From Plakobranchus ocellatus (lineage: Eukaryota > Mollusca > Gastropoda > Plakobranchidae), in NCBI GenBank assembly GCA_019648995.1, contig BLXT01006878.1:1237383-1259279 (forward strand): DNA of 21,897 nucleotides, written 5' to 3'. The notes under the pieces were generated by a model. It did no database searches. It saw nothing but the letters and a program-made list of their open reading frames with translations, and had not been told where the DNA came from. Position 1 is the first letter of the stretch. Each line of letters starts with the position of its first letter. Made by a program: the position numbers and the translations under genes. Positions 9,937-19,260 of this stretch are shown piece after piece.

Positions 9937-10320
9937 TTAACCCTATGGAAGTCTGGTTTTGTCAAATTGACCCGAAAGGATTTTTTTTTTTTGGTCTAGA
10001 GGTAGGAAAAATATGGTATCGGTAATATAAAAATGGCCAGCAATAGAAATTTCACACTTTTCTCGTAGAAATAGCTGTAGACTCGGGCAGTGCCAGTGAT
10101 TACTTTCTGGGTGGTGAACACAAAGTGCGCATCAAGACAAAGAGGATGAATCCTTGATTACTGGATTACTAGTTGTCGTTGTTGCTATTGTCGTTGTTTG
10201 TTGTGGCTGCTGTTGCTGATTCTACTGCTGCACTTGTAAAGTTTGTGTGTATCATTTTTATGAACCCAATGCCAATATTCTAACTACTCGGGTCAATTTG
10301 ACCCAATCAGGCTTTCATGT
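9937..10320. mobile_element. Short piggyBac-like MITE with GGGTCAAATTGACCCGA inverted ends
   Basis: TTAA (9937-9940) is followed by CCCTATGGAAGTCTGG and then GTCAAATTGACCCGA (to 9975). The reverse complement of 10288-10319 reads CATGAAAGCCTGATTGGGTCAAATTGACCCGA, matching the left arm at about 26 of 32 positions. The left end has the TTAA-CCC start of piggyBac elements. The corresponding right TTAA is not visible (CATGTGACAG instead of an expected GGGTTAA), so that end is mutated or clipped. At under 400 bases with no open frame it is non-autonomous. Its ends differ from those of the 938-3086 element, so it belongs to another family. Confidence 0.6.
10160..10235. repeat. Imperfect GTT/GCT trinucleotide repeat
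   Basis: A run of GTTGTCGTTGTTGCTATTGTCGTTGTTTGTTGTGGCTGCTGTTGCTG inside the short piggyBac-like MITE. It reads as imperfect trinucleotide repeats. Confidence 0.75.
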
Positions 10321-10984
10321 GACAGCATGGCATCAGTCCACTGTGCAGGCTTTTGGCTTGGGAGAGAAAATGGGCAAGCAGAGATCCTGAGATCACCGAG
10401 ATAAGGGGATCTTGATACATCTATATCAATCATTTAAACAATATGGGTACATATTTGACAATTGTTAGATCAACGAACATGGTTTGTAGGAAAAATTGGT
10501 TTAATTGTGCAAGGGAAAAAAATGCCTGCCAGCCTAATTTTTACAGGACTGATTGTTAATACTACTGAATATTTTTGCTCCACGCAGCTGACACTGATAT
10601 TAAAACTGTATCATCAGTATTTCTGATATTTTCATCCCATACAACACATACATGTATTTGTTACAGAGTCAAGGCAAAACACCAAAACATGAATGAAAGA
10701 TATTTAATCTATGTATTACATAGTTTTCAGTCAGCAAGATAAATCCAGTAGGAATCTCTCCCCCCATCCCTCAGAACAACAATTTATAAAATAACAGAGT
10801 TGTCATATTACAGGATTTTCTGTTCAGAGGGATACTCATTCAATATATAGCATTTAGCTTGCACTGGATTTTATAAAAAGCCCACACCATACCAATTACC
10901 CTGAGATTTTGGATACAGCTTCCACATTTTCACACCAATCTCCCATTTGAAGATGTAAATGAACAATAAAACATTCGTACAATT
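10321..10984. other. Probable 3' untranslated and downstream region of the three-exon gene
   Basis: No protein-like frame was seen. Because the stop codon of the minus-strand gene is at 10985-10987, the adjoining part should be its 3' UTR. The first plausible poly-A signal downstream on the minus strand is ATTAAA (10703-10708), about 280 bases past the stop. Confidence 0.4.
10703..10708 (-). terminator. Possible poly-A signal ATTAAA of the three-exon gene
   Basis: TTTAAT on the plus strand is ATTAAA on the coding strand, the commonest variant of AATAAA. No AATAAA was noticed nearer the stop. In DNA this AT-rich such a hexamer can arise by chance. Confidence 0.25.
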
Positions 10985-11154
10985 CTATGAAACAGCTTGT
11001 TGAGCTGTGGTGCCTGTTGCCGATGATAAGGATTGCTGGGATAATGAGCCAATAGCTTGTAACAATAAGCTGGTATCATCTAGGTGAGCAGATCCATCCT
11101 CATCATCTATTTCCATATTGCCACTTCCACTACCATGACCATTTTGCTTTTTCC
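10985..11154 (-). CDS. Terminal coding exon C of the unrecognised host gene
   Basis: Acceptor TTTTTGATAG ends at 11155. GG completes a split Gly codon, then 55 codons run from KKQNGHGSGSG through NMEIDDEDGS and SLLLQAIGSLSQQSL to QQAVS and TAG (10985-10987). The tail is acidic then Ser/Thr/Gln-rich, as in disordered C-termini. Confidence 0.75.
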
Positions 11155-13186
11155 CTATCAAAAAGAAAAAGTGTCACACAATCAAATCATGATTCATATA
11201 CATGCATTTATCATCATAATGAAATTTTAATGAGCAGAGAAATAAAAAATTAAAAATAAATGTGAAAAGGAAAAATTTTAACCAAAAGCTTCAGATTCTG
11301 TGTTAACAATATTCTATATCCCCTACCATTAGGCTTATTCTATAGCCAATTGACTCTTGGCCAATAATCTGTATCAGGATTCATTCACTTTAGTCTTATC
11401 TAAAACCAAACTAGGGGGAAAAGTATTATCTTCATCAATATAAAACATGCAGTATTAAAAAAACTTGTAAATACAATGATATACATTTTTAATAGGCCTA
11501 CAATGCATACTCTCATAATTCTCAATAAATATTTTTTTCATTTCTTCACAAAGGCCAGGCAGAACATCAAATTCTTTTTTCTGACACACAAAACCAAAAC
11601 TGGGTGAAGATCTAAAGTTTTGTTTTCGACGGTTCTTTTCCTACATTATCAATATAAATGTCTCTCTCTCTTTCTTTCATGCTCATAAAGATACATTTTT
11701 TAAAGGGGGAAAAAGACCCATCAAAATTCAGAACAGCTTTGAGAAAAAGACCCAGGCTGGATGATATAATTTATAGACCTAAATTGAAGTGCCTTCATTT
11801 GCACTTTTTGTTGTTTTCTCGGACTGATAAAGAAAAGCTTGTTAAAATCCTTAACATATACTCAGAGTGTCAACCTGGAATGTACAATGATTGCACACTG
11901 TGTGAGATTTGCAAAATATTAAAATGGAATTCTCACAACGAATTTTCAATATCAGTATCACAACCACCACAAATCGAAAACGTTTGAGCTATCTATGTGA
12001 TTATTAAATTAAAAATATTAAAATGATATGTTATCTGATAATTTAGATAATATATTACCAAAATAATATCACTATCGGGCGTTAACATATTACTAATAAC
12101 TTATCACCTGGAGATCTATCTAATGTTAATATATATAAATTATAAATTTTATAATACGATGTATCGTGCTTTCTCAGTTTCTGCCACATTAGTGCCTTAC
12201 ACAAGTAGGCCTACCTTGTGCGGTGTCTTGCTCTCCCTCTAACAGAGGCAATGTCTGATTGTCAGCCACAGTAAAAAGCAAATCTAAAGAGCCCATGATT
12301 TGCTGGACACCTGTCATGAGGCGCACCTCATTGGACACAAGTTCCTTTAGCTTGATCATCTGTGTCTCCAAGGGCCCACTGTTCATAAGCGCTGGCATGC
12401 CATAGATGTCTACACAGAATTATGGAGATGAAGGTATAGACTTTATTAATGCAAGTGCTGTACGTGGCAGAATAACAAAGAAAAAAACCTGGATGTTTTA
12501 ACTCTCTACAGATGAATCAAACTAATATGAATGAGTGAATATTTTTGGCAGTTAAATTGACATTGGCTTCATTTTGTAAATTTCATATCCATAATAGTTC
12601 ATATTATAAGTAACAATGACCCAAAATGTGTAATGCATCAACTGATATAGTAAAAATAATGAAGCATGTTCTTCCATGCAGTCACTTAGTTATTGTGTAT
12701 AAAAAGTCCACAACAAGGAAGTGATCGCAGGCTCTCAGACCCCCCCGTCAGGCCAAGGCATCAGTGGTAGGACTCGAATCTGCAACAGAGAGGACCTTGC
12801 AGATCTCAGGGTGGGTTTGCTATCCATTGTGCCACCTAGGTCTCCTCCTTTGATGCCAGAAATGGTGGTGGCAAGATGGTTGAGGGGGGGGCGCAAATCA
12901 TAGGCCTCTAAACTGTTTTAGTTTTTAAACTTTAAATGGCTGAAACAGAATTAATTTCAGTTTTTAAAATCTTTTATGAAAAGAGTCAAAAGAATTATAG
13001 ATTTTTGTGTTAGCTAGAGTGCTGAGTAGTAAAAATTTAAAATATGTCCTCTTACTAAAGTACCAAAAGATTATGCAAAATTTCCAATAATTATAATTGA
13101 AATGAAAGAATTCAAAGCTTTACCAACCTAAAATCAAGTTAAACACATCGATTAGCGTGCTCATAAAATTGGGGTTGCTTAAATTC
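10985..13186 (-). CDS. Unrecognised host gene, last three coding exons (3' partial view)
   Basis: Three minus-strand exons (13128-13186, 12215-12409, 10985-11154) join into one open frame of about 138 residues ending at TAG. Both introns visible between them have GT-AG ends, strong pyrimidine tracts (TTTTTTTATTCCACAG, TTCTTTTTGATAG) and the same phase: the codons GAC and GGG are each split after the first base. The joined protein starts NLSNPNFMSTLIDVFNLIL, continues with amphipathic helices (IYGMPALM, KLKELVSNEV, QQIMGSLDLLF) that look like an ARM/HEAT-type helical end, then an acidic linker (NMEIDDEDGS) and a Gln/Ser/Thr-rich tail ending QQAVS. I do not recognise the family. The first exon begins with the last base of a split codon, so more exons must lie upstream (higher coordinates). 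The clean frames in AT-rich surroundings and matching phases make a live gene likely. Confidence 0.75.
11155..12214 (-). other. Intron between exons B and C
   Basis: About 1.06 kb, AT-rich. It contains a 109-codon plus-strand (antisense) open frame at 11658-11987 with no recognisable motif. No transposon ends were seen. Confidence 0.65.
12215..12409 (-). CDS. Exon B (195 bases) of the unrecognised host gene
   Basis: Acceptor TTCTGTGTAG ends at 12410. Two bases complete the split Asp codon, followed by 64 codons from IYGMPALMNSGPLE to EGEQDTAQ and one trailing G. The donor is GTAGGC at 12209-12214. The exon has higher GC and a clearly protein-like composition compared with both flanking introns. 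Confidence 0.8.
12410..13127 (-). other. Intron between exons A and B
   Basis: About 0.72 kb. It contains a tRNA-derived SINE-like segment near 12758-12847 in the same orientation as the gene and short C and G runs at 12740-12746 and 12883-12889 nearby. Confidence 0.65.
12758..12847 (-). mobile_element. tRNA-derived SINE head
   Basis: On the minus strand the segment reads like a tRNA gene: TGGCACAATGGATAGCA (box A type, 12821-12837) and GATTCGAGTCC (box B, 12770-12780), about 60 bases apart, with the expected CCTACCA following box B. The usual clover-leaf stems are imperfect, so it is a SINE promoter or tRNA pseudogene, not a working tRNA. The C-rich run near 12740 may belong to the body of the SINE. 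Internal promoters of this kind drive RNA polymerase III. Confidence 0.65.
13128..13186 (-). CDS. Exon A (59 bases) of the unrecognised host gene
   Basis: Acceptor ATTCCACAG ends at 13187. The exon supplies one leading base, 19 codons (NLSNPNFMSTLIDVFNLIL) and one trailing G. Its donor is GTTGGT at 13122-13127. The other two frames hit stops. The short length and the phase match with the next exon support it. Confidence 0.7.
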
Positions 13187-13261
13187 CTGTGGAATAAAAA
13201 AAAAATATAGCACCATAAAAGCAAAAACCATCACATAATTAAAAATTGTGTAATATTTTTT

Positions 13262-14475
13262 AAAGTTTTTTTGGTTTTTTTTTTTTCCTATTGACGTACA
13301 GAGACAAAGCAGTGAAGAAAGAAAATTTAGTAATATACTCATGAAAGAGAAAGGCAACGGAGAGCCTCCGAGTTTGATCATGATGATTTGTTTTGTAGCA
13401 ATTGAATTGAATATGATGCCAGGCCCATTCCTGTGTCTTGGTTGACTTTGGTTTAGTTGCTCCATTCGAGGAGATGAGCACCGAATTCCCAGTCGTCACG
13501 TCCATCCAAGTTCTGCCTCTGAAATTCCATGCTAGCAACTCTACACCGCACCTATACTTTCTGATATGATAATAAATTCCTTGTCCCTGATTGGTCAGGC
13601 AGACATTTGGCAAGTTATTGTAACACTCTATTGTGTCGCCATGTGTTCCTGCCCAGGCTTAGTGCAACGTCGCAAAGACGTGTTTTGTGTTTGTAATATG
13701 TAGTGGACAGGGCATGTGGAGTCCTCTTTCTTTCGCCAGCGCATTGAATTTGCGTTTGAGGGCAGGAGCTCATAATGAAAAGGAAGCTGATTTTGTATGA
13801 AGCCATGCGCTTGATCACATTCCAAAAGTGATCTATGTTTTGCTGAATTGCTTTCTGAATTCACGTTGAGTCCTCTTCGAAACTGACGTCGTCAAAGATC
13901 ATGTCTCATTTCTCTTTCAGTCTTTGCCTCCTGTTTTTGATTATCACTTTGTTCCCTCAGTCCTTTCCTCTCAGTGTGGGTGAGAGTAATTATTTCCTTC
14001 AGTTTCAGGCCCTCTTTTAGTTGATTCTCTGTCACATGAATTCTCCTTTTTCTACTTCCAGATCTTAGTTAGAGCTGAATGGATCTCACTGCTGGATCCT
14101 CTAAATTTTCCAGCACTGTGCTAAGTCTAGCTTCACCGCTCTTGAATTCTTCAACTATCGACTTCAGCAGAAGTCTCAGCATTGCTTTGCGGCAGTTCAT
14201 TGCGACATATTTTAGAATGGTGGAACTCTATGCCATTTCCTCTATAGATTCCATTGTGTGCTAATCTCGTATACTGGAAGTTGTTGCAAGTGCTACGAGA
14301 TAAGGATAAATTGGAAGCACCACGCTGTATATTTTTTTGGCAAGCCACATTTTGTTGCTCGAATGCTTCAGATACCTACAGAATACAATCTTCCGAGACT
14401 CTTGACAGGCTCCTGTTGATCCGTTGTATATTTTGCCTTTCTAAATGGACAGATTTCGAGATTCCTCGATATTAT
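13262..14475 (-). mobile_element. Decayed non-LTR retrotransposon, 3' half with A-rich tail
   Basis: On the minus strand, the order of motifs matches the C-terminal half of a widespread invertebrate reverse transcriptase family. It starts with EPVKSLGRLYSV near 14395 and KKYTAWCFQF near 14340-14310. SIVEEFKSGEARL then EDPAVRSIQ follow at 14160-14075, and a Lys/Arg-rich linker at 14060-13920. LLPSNANSMRWRKKEDSTC comes near 13775-13720, a degenerate Cys/His knuckle near 13720-13670, and the diagnostic TWRHNRVLQ at about 13640-13616. An A-rich run at 13264-13287 on the same strand looks like the 3' tail. The Cys/His knuckle followed by RHN is typical of elements with a restriction-like endonuclease (R2/NeSL type); that assignment is inference. 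Many stops and frameshifts make it dead. It sits about 75 bases upstream of exon A, in the same orientation. Confidence 0.75.
13440..14475 (-). pseudogene. Reverse transcriptase thumb to endonuclease region, frameshifted
   Basis: This is the coding remnant of the retrotransposon. Frames change at least at about 14360, 14270, 14075, 13895 and 13690. The palm domain with the catalytic Asp pair is not seen, so the copy is 5'-truncated, which is usual for this type of insertion. After RHNRVLQ the reading is too decayed to show the RPDIVL endonuclease core, though a stretch near 13520-13450 (GRTWMDVTTGNSVLISSNGATK) lies where that region begins in the family. Confidence 0.65.
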
Positions 14476-15481
14476 GCTCTCCGTCCTTGAAACATTTAAT
14501 CGAACAAGTCTTTTCTAGTATTATTTTCCTTGGATCACAGTGTTTCCATGAAAGCACTAAGGACTGGTATACAACATCCGCCCCAAAGGTTTACTGGCCT
14601 AGTCTTCCTTGCTACTGCTCTGATAATATCTTCTATTGCTAAGACAAACACGTTTGAGGATACTGTACAACACATAGCAATGGGTCCTCCAAGTTTATCG
14701 TGTTAATCTCAGTTGAAAGTCTCATTTTATATCCATTCAAGTAGTTTCCGAGCCTTACTAAATTACTTGAATGTACTTTGAAATATATGTCATTCTTAGA
14801 ACTTGCTGGATAATTTGGTATGCTAGTTTTGCTACAGGGTCGAATGCATTGAACAACTGAGAGCATAGAGGAAGAAATGAACCTATCTTTTGCCTCCTAA
14901 TCAGAGCCCACATAAGCCAAGATAAGATAGTTTCGGACCTGTACTTTGTTTATTTCGGCCATAAAAAAGGGTGAGTGGAAGTGCTTTTTTGTTGTTGTCT
15001 ATAGTGGTTTCTAACCAAGGAGCAAATGGAGAAAAATAATATACACAATTTAATATACATCACATGTATCAATTAAAATGCTGAGTAGAGGCAGGACTTG
15101 AATAGGAAGGCAACGAGCAAGAATCGCCAGCGAAATAGGTCCTTCGCGTTTATTCTCACCTACCTAAAGGGGAAAGAGTAAGGAACGTTGATGGAATGAA
15201 GCGTGAAAGGGGACATAGAAAGAACAGGATGAAAGATGACGGATAAGGCAAGACAGGCCCATTTGTACAAACTAACTATACGACAGACATGCATAAGCCA
15301 TGTCTTAATGATTCAAACTTCCATCAAATTTTCTGGTGTTAAAATTTATAACTTAGGAGAGCAATTGATTTTCAAAATTCCCTGTATTTTATTCCCCAAT
15401 ACTTTGAATGAACAGGAATAGGCTTTATCTACGACAGCTGTATCGCCCCTTTCCGAATGAAAATGCCTTACATTAAAAAAG

Positions 15482-15510
15482 AAACAAAACAAAACAAAAC
15501 AAAAAAAAAC
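15482..15510. repeat. (AAAAC)n microsatellite
   Basis: Four to five tandem AAAAC units (GAAACAAAACAAAACAAAAC...), followed by a CACACACA run at 15524-15533. Confidence 0.85.
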
Positions 15511-17204
15511 AGCATATACAAGTACACACACACAAAACATACACGAACACACTATTATATAACTTATGATATCAAGATAACAAAACAAACATAAATTATT
15601 TCGAAAGCCATCAACATTAAGCTAAAAATTTACAGGTACATGTACAACAATATGTAAGGAAACTAATTATTACAAAAAAAAATAGTTAGTACCTATAGGC
15701 CTACAGTCTCCTAGTTAAGTTCACAATTTGGACTTATGTTATAAGATTAGAAGTGTATGTACATAATGAATTGAGGTCTTTGATATTTTGACGGTGAAAG
15801 AAAAAAAAAGAAGAACGCTCTCTGGTTGTAAATTGGAAAGAGCGATTTTCTCCCACTTGAAATTGATCTACCTGACAAACTAATTCAGGTGCTGAAACGT
15901 TTAGGGTCATAAGGTTTAATTTATCGCCATGGGAAACAGATTTGTATAGATAAACTTAGAGATTGAGAGAGAGTGAGAGGGGGGGGATCACATCAGAGGA
16001 CTACAAAAAAGAGTGAGAGGGCGACCGAGCAAGAATTGAGGTTTAAAAAATTTGACGGCCATGCAGGTCTTAAAATCTACCACTTTTCACAATGACGAAA
16101 CGATCATTTTGGAAACTGCTCATACAGGTTAGTTGTGGTAAAAAAAAAATTAAAAAAAAGCCATATTATTACCATTTATTCACTAATGTTGTACATGTAG
16201 TATGTACCGGGGTACATAGCATGAGACAGAGTAACTCCCTGCAAAATTAAATGCGTTGCTTGCCTAAGAATACGTAAATCTTAAAAAATCTTTGGAAATA
16301 ATTGTAACGTTACACAATATGTAGAATTCACTACAGTCATGAAGGTGTGTTTTGGAAGCAGAGAAAGGGACGAATGAAGGAAGCTTATCCTATAAGTAAT
16401 GACAGCAACACTAGCAAATGATGGGAATCTATAAACATAAGGAAACGACAAATTAATGTGAGGTGTCAGTAGCAGCAAGCAGGCGTGGAACAGGCGCGCC
16501 TAGCGAAGAGGATAAAATCTTCAGAAGGAAACCAGCACAGGCGACAGATTGACAGTTGAAAAAATAAAGATGTTATGGCCGAGATAGGGAGCGGGAAATT
16601 TGTCAATACGAAATTATGATTTAAAGAGGTGATGACGGGCGAAATGCGATACCAGTCCTGAGCAGTAGGTGAGAAGTGCCCGCGTATATTTCGCCTTCGT
16701 TGTTCAAGTTTTGTTTCCCCTGGCTGTCATGCTCATAACTTTTTTGTTTGTTCGTTTGTTCAAATCCAACAAAGAGATAACAATTTCCATAAAAATTAAC
16801 AAAATAAAAAAGAATCACGCCGTGGACTATATTGGAGCCTCGATTTAGCATAAAGAAGCATTTCTCACCAAAGCCGATGCTAAATTTTCCGAAATACATA
16901 AAACCGTTTCCTCTAATTAAATGTAATTCGCGAAAAGTTGAAGGTTTGAGCTTGTGTGTTAAACACCATCGCTTCTGAAACATTTTCAATGTCACCTGCA
17001 AAAGTTCGGGTTTAAAGTGCATGGATTTGGAGTTTAAAAGACGGAATCTGCTAATACACCATTCCTACAACAATGGATAAATTATGAGACTTATTAATTT
17101 CTAAGCGTTTATTTTATTATCTGAAAAAAAAAATAGAAAAATAGAATAACATGTCGGACTCAAATATTTTGTGAAAAGAAAACCAAAATAATTTGCCTCT
17201 CGAT

Positions 17205-17275
17205 GGCATTGTGGTGAATGGCAGCACTTGAGATTCAGAGGGTTCACATAAGATCCCTGCTCGCTCTAATTTATA
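17205..17275 (+). mobile_element. Possible second tRNA-related SINE fragment
   Basis: TGGTGAATGGCAGCAC (from 17212) resembles box A, and GGTTCACATAAGATCCC (from 17241) resembles a box B with a four-base insertion. The spacing is shorter than in a tRNA. It may be an old SINE head, but chance cannot be excluded. Confidence 0.25.
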
Positions 17276-19056
17276 CTCAGGACAGGGGTCATTGAAAATT
17301 TCCTGGCGGGGGCAGGCATGCTGACCGAGAGTAGTGGGAGCATAATATACATAATGTACATTCGATTGGCACAATATTGCGCTTCTCATGCTGGTACTAC
17401 GTGAAGCAAAAATCCTAAGGTAGCAGATACAGAGAGAGATGCCAGAGAAGGGTTGCATATTCACACCCTGTAAAATTTGTTGCCTTATTTGGAGGTCGCG
17501 CTTCCGGCAAAGGGGGAAAAAGTGAAGCAGAAAAAAATAAGACTTAATTAATCGCTAATACACAAGAAATGTGTATCAAAGCAACAGAAAAAAGCACGCA
17601 AAGCTTCGTCACTCACTCGAAAATAAAACAGCTTAATTACAATAACAGCCTGTGTGGAGACGCATCACCGATACTGAGCGCAAAATGATCCAAGTATCGG
17701 CCTATACAGTCATTTCACACTGCTACACCTGCTCCAATTTTTCATTCTCAAATTATGGTTTAAAAAAAGATCTGTTAAGATTAGAGAGCATCTCTTTAAA
17801 GAGTGGCGTTTTGTGCTCTGACTGTCCTTCGAATTGTCTCGATAATTCTTCATTGCATTTGTCTTTCTCTCAGGTAGATACCCTGGAATCTCGATTTGTT
17901 AGTAGGTCAACAGCCCAGTTACTCTTGTATGTATACGAAAACAAAAAACGTTGAAAAATTACAGGATTTGAGACAGGGGAACAAAAAGCATTATTTTTTT
18001 TTCTCACTCTAGGAAAAACTGTTTTCAAATTTAAAACCGGATAAGCTTACCTATAATTTCTTCACCTAAAAAAGCTCACAATGAAGCTGATTTTCTAAAG
18101 AATGATATTAGTGAGTTCATCACACGAATCCCAAAAGTCCGAAACGCATCTTTCATAACGAGAGGAAGCTCATCATTCACTGACCACATTAATATATATA
18201 TTTTTTTTTCCTTAAAATTTAATTTTTCTGTAAATAAAAGTTTGAACAGGTCCATCCAAGTTTTCATCTGCGCGGACTCAAGGCATCAGCAAAAAAAAAT
18301 TGTCATGCGAGAACAATATTCAAATACTGCACTCCCTTGCATCAATAAATAAGTTTCAAGATCTTGAAGTTACTCCCGTTGCGGAATAAGATGCAATTTA
18401 GTAAAAGAATACAAATAATCAATTTAAAACTTATTAAAACAAAGACGAACAACACAAAGTTTAAGCAAGAACTATACGCCCGAAAGCTTCTTCAGTTAAA
18501 AAAAAATAATGTGTGAACGAAAGCGTGAGTTAAAATGAGAAGCAGAGATCACTTTTTTTTAAATACTAATGCTATAATTTTTGACTTTTTGGAAATTTTT
18601 AACAAAAAAATTCTGGACTATGAGCGCCCCAATAATGATAGATATTAATTATCAATTTACCAAAAAGCGGATGCTGAGTTTTCTTTAGAACCATTACCAA
18701 ATTTCCAAAAAGATCTAAAATCGCTATACCATTGCATATGTCAGCTAAAGAGCACACGTGGCAGATCTCGCTTTCCCTTTCTTTTACTCTTTGCTTTACT
18801 CGACCGGTCTGGACTAATCTAAATCTTTTGCATGGAGAAATCTGATGGCGAAATAACTCAGATGAAGCCAAATAAACAACCATGTTAGCCAATTTGCCAC
18901 AATGGTTTTCAACAAAGAGATCATACATTTAGCGACATCATAGTTTATCTATTCACTGGTTAAACAATAAATTACATTCAGCTTATATTTCAATATACAT
19001 GTAAATAAAGTTAACACTTCTAATATATATCTAAATCTAGTTGCATGCACAATGAG

Positions 19057-19260
19057 TTTTTTTTTTTTTTTTTTTTTTTCAAACTACGAGAAATAAGATT
19101 TATTTCGAGACGCCCTCTAAACATCATACTAAATAGCCTCGTCGCCTTCGGATGCATCTTCAAAACTTTGTGATTAGATAAAGATTAGTAAAGTTTAAGT
19201 TCGAGATCTCGCAGTTGAGCAATGATTAGACCAGTTTTCAGATGCATCCCGAAGGGTGAA
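19057..19260 (-). mobile_element. Poly-A-tailed retrocopy or SINE-like block with an inverted repeat
   Basis: A run of 23 T at 19057-19079 is a poly-A tail on the minus strand. AATAAA (plus TTTATT 19099-19104) stands 19 bases upstream of that tail, as in a reverse-transcribed RNA. Inside, CCTTCGGATGCATCTTCAAAACT (19145-19167) and AGTTTTCAGATGCATCCCGAAGG (19233-19255) are inverted repeats that pair at nearly all positions and could fold the RNA. No open frame was recognised and no flanking target duplication was found, so the 5' end is uncertain and may extend beyond 19260. Confidence 0.5.

Larger units (their letters stand above)
14476..19056. other. No gene recognised; possible unresolved intron of the minus-strand gene
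   Basis: CpG is more frequent here than left of 13 kb, but no exon could be defined. The longest open frames (16621-17022 and 17117-17464, both minus, and 17652-17954 plus) show no known motif and have AT-driven composition. A strong donor-like GTAAGC on the minus strand near 18050 follows an open frame without a matching acceptor. If the three-exon gene continues upstream, this region may be one of its long introns. Confidence 0.4.

Noticed and set aside
13139..13465. 108-codon minus-strand frame crossing exon A
   Set aside because: It spans the exon A acceptor and the A-rich retrotransposon tail and reads exon A in a different frame from the one that joins exon B.
14079..14642. Overlapping plus-strand frames with normal-looking composition
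   Set aside because: They are opposite to the retrotransposon remnant, whose family motifs are all on the minus strand.
16093..16128. Short plus-strand ATG frame ending at a donor-like CAG/GTTAGT
   Set aside because: It could be a first exon, but nothing downstream on the plus strand joins to it.
16621..17022. 133-codon minus-strand open frame, the longest simple frame right of 14 kb
   Set aside because: Phe/Gly/Leu-rich composition, no family motif and no splice or promoter context; I could not tell it from a chance frame.
18050..18290. Minus-strand open frame ending near a strong GTAAGC donor
   Set aside because: A stop lies between the frame and the donor and no matching acceptor or phase link to exon A was found.
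18599..18928. 109-codon minus-strand frame with some Cys/His residues
   Set aside because: No regular spacing of metal ligands and no recognisable family; kept out of the gene list.
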